From assembly GCA_003024985.2 (NCBI GenBank), contig PXIH01S0024961.1: 11,093 nucleotides of DNA. One strand, written 5' to 3'. This document shows, piece after piece, positions 7,200 to 11,093 of this stretch. Below the pieces are notes generated by a model, which was not told the DNA's origin, did no database searches, and was given only the letters and a program-made list of their open reading frames with translations. Each line of letters begins with the position of its first letter. The stretch's first letter is position 1. A program made the translations under genes and the position numbers. The DNA is from Euperipatoides rowelli (lineage: Eukaryota; Onychophora; Udeonychophora; Euonychophora; Peripatopsidae).

Positions 7200-8034
7200 A
7201 CTTGCAGCTTGTAGTTTCATTCCCTGCTTTTTTGGTGTTTCAATATCCTTTAACATGGGTATTGATAAGGTTTGGCTTCTGCAAGGTTAAAACCGTGCAA
7301 GGATCATTTTTGCATATGCTTATTGATTTATTTTGATGGTCTCATCACTATTGAAATCAATTTCAAGTCATAAAAAGTATGATGCTTCACTTACAGTGAT
7401 TTTGAACTCTTTTCAGCTCCTCAAGTAGGGTTTTACGTCTTGCTGATCAGTGTTACCACCAAGCCATCATCAACATATATGGCCACAAAAAGTTTATTGC
7501 CTTTTCTCTCTGGAGTCTGGAAAGTATAGACTAGGTTTGGCGTGCTGACTGTGAAACCCAAACTTCTCAGGAAACCCCAAAGCGTTTATTCCAGCACCTT
7601 GGTGCCTGTTTCAACCCATCTAGGCTTCGTTTGAGTTTACAGACTTGATTTTTGTTGTTTATATAGCCTTCTGGTTGACACATGTAGATTATCTCTTTCA
7701 AATCTCCATATAAAAATGCTGTCGAGACATCAAATTGAGTCAAATGCATTTTTTCGCTTGCGGCAATACTTAGCAGTGAACGGATCGTAGCTAATCTGGC
7801 TACTGGTCTAAAAATTTGGTATAGTCATTACAATTGACAGTGACTGAATCCTTTGACTACTAGTCTTGCTTTATACTTATTGATGCTGCCATCCGTATTC
7901 GTCTTTACACAAAAAAAAACCACTTACACGGTATGACCTTGGCTCCTTCTGGTAGAGTTGTTAGCTCCCTTGTTTGATTTTCTTTCAGTGAAGTAATTTC
8001 ACTTTCCATGGCCTTTTTCCAGCTGGCGCTTTGT
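7200..8034 (-). pseudogene. Copia reverse transcriptase, frameshifted
   Basis: RT copied element RNA into DNA. Seen from right to left: SASWKKAMESEITSLKEN (from about 8034), LPEGAKVIPCKW, a shift at the A/T run near 7910, YKARLVVKGFS (about 7840-7880), two stops (TAA TGA near 7831-7836), PVARLATIRSLLSIAASE, FDVSTAFLYGDLKEIIYM with a conserved catalytic Asp (7567-7749 open piece), QPEGY, GLKQAPRCWNKRF, another shift, YTFQTPERKGN, and IYVDDG with both catalytic Asp intact (7466-7477). Beyond this come further stops and AEAKPISIPM, leading to the RNase H linker. Domain order and motifs are diagnostic of copia RT. The catalytic triad survives, but the frame does not. Confidence 0.93.
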
Positions 8035-8361
8035 TCACTTAGTCAACGTATGTTTCAGGTTTTTTAATTTCACTGACATTTTTCTGCAGTCATTAACCAG
8101 TCTCCAAGAAGATTTAGCCGTTTTAGTTTGAGCGACTTCTGAGTTGTTGAGTTGGTAGAGTTTGAGTTTCTTCCTCATCCCTGGTTTTTCTTCCTCATTA
8201 CTCTCACTTTTCTCATTACTCTCATTTTCATGTTTTAATTCTTCATTACTCTCACTTTCAATCTTTCCCTGATTTAAGAAACTGCTTTTTAATTCTCCCG
8301 ACTTTTCGAATGGTGGTTTGGTGTGTTCTTTGCTTTCTCCAGATTTTTCTAGAAACGTCAC
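8035..8361 (-). pseudogene. Copia integrase-RT linker, Ser/Glu/Asn-rich
   Basis: A 108-codon open stretch on the - strand joins the integrase to the reverse transcriptase. It is low in complexity and contains repeated ESNEE/ENESNEK/SESNEE units encoded by a degenerate DNA repeat (TCATTACTCTCA on the + strand, about 8190-8262). No domain is expected here; such acidic variable linkers are normal for copia Pol. Its ATG is not thought to be a real start, because it lies inside a polyprotein. Confidence 0.7.
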
Positions 8362-8880
8362 ATCTCTTGATAGAATTATTTTGTGTTTCTTTTATCCAGA
8401 TTCTATAATGTTCACCTCCATCATAGATCACTAGGTAGCCTTTAACCGCTTTCCTAACCGTGTTATTTCGTTTTTCAGCTGGAACATGAGCATAACATTC
8501 AGAATCAATGATACATAGATATTTTATTCTTGGCTTTCTGTCCAACCATAGCTCAAATAGACCAACTCCTTCAACAGACAATTTTCCTGTTCTGTTTAAA
8601 ATATGAATGACAGTACCAGCCCACTTTGCTGTTGGGAAATTTGCTTCTGTGTTTGAATATATTAGTGTTCTGGCCATTTCAACTGCGGTTCTCATTTCAA
8701 GTTCACATCCACTGTTTTGTTCAGAGGTATAGGAAGCTGTTAAGTCTTTGTATGATTCCTTCTTTCTGTAGGATCTCCCTAATTTCTTCATTATCAAACT
8801 CTCTGCCATTGTCACTTAGCAATGTTTTTATTGAGTCTTGTAGGGTTTTGTGTGTGCAAGCATGTACTTCCGATTTATTT
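8258..8880 (-). pseudogene. Copia integrase fragment
   Basis: The fragment begins about 20 codons before the second catalytic Asp, in LLSDNGREFDNEEIREIL (Asp codon about 8814-8816). After a shift near 8740 it continues with LTASYTSEQN, where Glu of GCELEMRT marks the third catalytic position, then VEMARTLIYSN, ILNRTGKLSVEGV, ELWLDRKPRIKYL, CYAHVPAEKRN and KAVKGYLVIYDGGEHYRIW. This is the copia integrase core followed by its C-terminal domain. The first catalytic Asp is absent because of the 5' truncation, so the piece cannot be an active integrase. The 3' end of this frame overlaps the next one (8035-8361), with a frameshift between them in the linker. Confidence 0.9.
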
Positions 8881-8922
8881 TTAATGATGTAGCAATAACA
8901 AAATTTTATATAGCTGTAGATT

Positions 8923-8946
8923 ACTATATACAGTATAGTATATAGT
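8923..8946. repeat. Perfect TA-rich inverted repeat
   Basis: Arms ACTATATAC (8923-8931) and GTATATAGT (8938-8946) are exact reverse complements around a six-base loop. It lies about 45 bases beyond the point where copia similarity stops. Confidence 0.7.
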
Positions 8947-10438
8947 ATCTTCAGAATGAAATGTTTTTATTCCTAATTTTTGTGATTTTATTGTTTAGAT
9001 AATAATTTATAAAAAATATATTAAATAATATATGAAAGAATTGATTGTATATGTTCAATTGCTGAATTTTTGTATTTTATTTTATGATGATTTTCTAAAT
9101 TGTATATGCTGAATTAGAAGAATAATTATTTATTTATGTAATTGTTGAAATTTATATAATTGATTTGTATATGTAAGTATGGCCAATCACCAGCCAATCT
9201 ACATCTAAATTTTGCCCTTACCCCCTTTTGTGCAGTTATTTTTGAAGAAAAAATGAAGAAAATGAACTAATTATATTCATATAATGTCAAACATGTTTCT
9301 GTATATACCTGTATTTGGATTAAAGCAAATATTTATAAGTTAGGATAAAGTTTTTTTGGAAATTTGTGTTTCCATAGTTACCTGCTGCTGGTTGAAATAA
9401 TTACGTTTACTAGTTGTTTTGATTTTAAATAGCTACATCATTATTCTACTTGTTATACTCACCTGAGGAAGCTGCTACTGAAAGATGATTTACATAACAG
9501 GAAGTAGTAGTCTGCTTTTGTGACCAATAAAGTAAATAATAACATTTTAAAGAGACACTCCCAGAATTATGGAGGTATAAAATAGGGTTGAGTTGAATAT
9601 CCGGGTAACTTTTCATCCAAAGCTAACATCAACAAAAAAAATCAATACATGAGAGTATTTAAAGTTAAAAAAAAAAAAGATAGCTGTTGCTTTGATAAAG
9701 TTCAGTATACTTGCACCATTACTGAAGCAACAGAAATATAGAATTGCTCAGTCTTTGAATATGGTTAAATGGTAACAGAAGAAATACATCGTAAAAAAAG
9801 TTTGGAAATGGCCCTGATTCATTTTCTTGCACCTTATTGACCCCTCGCTTTAAAATTATAACAAACTCTGGTGCTCAAACCCTGATTTTTTTAATTAAGT
9901 GAAAAAAAGAAAAAAAAAACTTTCATATTTAAATCATGCCAGCCATAACATTTTAATCATATGGAGGCTGCATCTTGTGAGCTATTTAGTATGATGTTTT
10001 AACTTTTCTAAATTGAAAATTGATTTTCTATTTATAAGGCTAAATGATCAAATCTAGGATTTTTTTTATTAGGATACCAGGATCAATGTCAGGTGTCTGG
10101 TGTGGTGTTTCATTATTTTTTTTTAACATTCTTTGCATTTATTATATACTGTATGTAATGTATTCTTAAATCTTTACTTAAAGTAGCTGATTAATTTAGT
10201 AAATTTGCTGTAAAAAACAGAAATTGAATCTTCTGTAAAAAGCCACTTATCAATTAACATTAACCATATAAAACTAAGATATCATTTAATCTACAGATGA
10301 TTTTATGGTTTTTTTCTTTGTCTTGCTTGCTATTTACGGTTAACATTTTATCTTATAGCCTAATTAAAAATAACTTGAAAAAAAAGTATTCCTAGCAAAA
10401 CTCTGAACTTCAGTCTAAAAGATTTGTGGGGAAAAAAA

Positions 10439-10571
10439 CATGTTTTAAACATTGTTAAAAAAAAAACATTTAAAACAATTTGTTTAAAACATTTAAAACA
10501 AAATTTAAAAAATGATGGCCCTGTGTTTTAAACATTTAAAACACACTGTTTTAAACATTTTGTTTAAAACA
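10439..10571. repeat. Cluster of TTTAAA-centred palindromes
   Basis: GTTTTAAAC, GTTTAAAAC and CATTTAAAAC words recur many times in about 130 bases. The longest perfect palindrome has arms GTGTTTTAAA (10523-10532) and TTTAAAACAC (10535-10544) around a two-base centre. GGCCCTGTG before and CAACCCTGTT after it are the only GC-richer parts. It could be a small MITE or a degenerate satellite; no ends were defined. Confidence 0.55.
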
Positions 10572-11093
10572 TAACAACCCTGTTAAAATTCCATACTGAA
10601 ATATGTTGTAATTTTTTTTTTTAAACTTAAACATCATATCCTACAATCACAAATGCTAATATAATTGCAGAATATCCTGTAGTTTTCCCCGACATGACCT
10701 GTATTATTTTTCATTAAAGGGTGTAACCCTTTAGCATTGTTTATAAAGTGTTTTTTTTTTAAACATCTTGTTTTGAATATAAGCTGAAATATTCTTAATC
10801 AGATACAGGGGTTGGCAGTTTTGTTAAGATGTACAAGTAAATATATTATTACAAGTTATTTAAAATTATACTGGATCCCTGAAAAAATAGTCACAAAGGA
10901 AAACATTCAATTATTTTTTTCTAATAAAAAAAAAAAAAAATTTTTTCATCAAAGATTTATTGTTATCTTTATTTAAAAAAAAATAGATGATTAGACCTAT
11001 TTATTTTCTGATGTTCCTTTTTTAGATATGCCTTTTCAGTAGTAGTATTTTGAATGATTTGAATTGTATTGCTATTTTATAAACAATAATGTT

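Larger units (their letters stand above)
6355..8880 (-). mobile_element. 5'-truncated Ty1/copia retrotransposon, antisense to the host gene
   Basis: On the - strand, integrase, linker, reverse transcriptase, RNase H, a pol stop, and a candidate 3' LTR occur in the copia order (integrase before RT; gypsy has the reverse). Gag, protease and the integrase N-terminus are missing: similarity stops abruptly near 8880. Coding frames shift many times and contain stops, so no intact polyprotein remains. Several conserved stretches stay easily readable, so the copy looks younger than the gypsy pieces; that is a judgement by eye. Confidence 0.9.
8881..11093. other. AT-rich intron, no recognised gene
   Basis: No DNAJA exon, transposon ORF or RNA gene was recognised here. 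The stretch contains a TA-rich hairpin (8923-8946), a possible hammerhead-like core (9463-9483), a TTTAAA palindrome cluster (about 10439-10571) and many A and T runs. The next chaperone exon must lie beyond the window if the gene is intact. Confidence 0.6.

Noticed and set aside
7011-7256. Separate - strand gene of 81 codons
   Set aside because: It is a frameshifted slice of the copia pol between RT and RNase H, not an independent gene.
6711-7290. Two + strand ORFs (6711-6992 and 7018-7290)
   Set aside because: Both are antisense to copia RNase H and its linker, which give clear family motifs on the - strand.
8626-8892. 88-codon + strand ORF
   Set aside because: It is antisense to the copia integrase core.
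1-11093. CRISPR array, tRNA, rRNA, bacterial operons or promoters
   Set aside because: There are no regularly spaced repeats and no cloverleaf or rRNA sequence was seen. The splice signals and element types are eukaryotic.

Overview
This is AT-rich animal nuclear DNA. It contains one recognisable host coding exon, and most of the rest is intron packed with decayed transposable elements. The exon (5188-5418, + strand) encodes part of the C-terminal substrate-binding region of a type A Hsp40 co-chaperone, of the DNAJA1/DNAJA4 type. It has a clean 3' splice site before it and a clean 5' splice site after it. I could not find the neighbouring DNAJA exons, so the introns run at least 5.2 kb to the left and 5.7 kb to the right. 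The protein and the mobile elements fit an invertebrate, perhaps an insect, but the species is not determined.

Left intron (1-5187). The first 1.3 kb is AT-rich DNA with two short unassigned open stretches. A Ty3/gypsy-type retrotransposon remnant on the + strand follows: the integrase zinc finger and core (about 1301-1911), then the post-integrase tail and pol stop (4292-4721), then a candidate polypurine tract and LTR (4728-4918). The two pol pieces appear to be one gene split by a 2.4 kb insertion (about 1912-4286). That insertion has degenerate hAT-like inverted ends and GAACC-rich subterminal repeats, and no transposase was recognised in it.

Right intron (5419-11093). A second gypsy-type remnant, gag with a decayed zinc knuckle, lies on the + strand (about 5846-6304). 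It is followed by a Ty1/copia element on the - strand (about 6355-8880) containing a truncated integrase, linker, reverse transcriptase, RNase H, pol stop and a candidate 3' LTR. It has several frameshifts and stops, it is 5'-truncated, and a key RNase H glutamate reads as lysine. The last 2.2 kb is AT-rich intron with hairpins and TTTAAA-type palindromes but no recognised gene.

The only sequence likely to be functional is the chaperone exon and its splice signals. The other elements look like dead retrotransposons and DNA transposons accumulated in two long introns, including a nested insertion that gives a relative age order. I found no new biological system. The nested hAT-like element and the retroelements pressing close to the exon are the points most worth checking.
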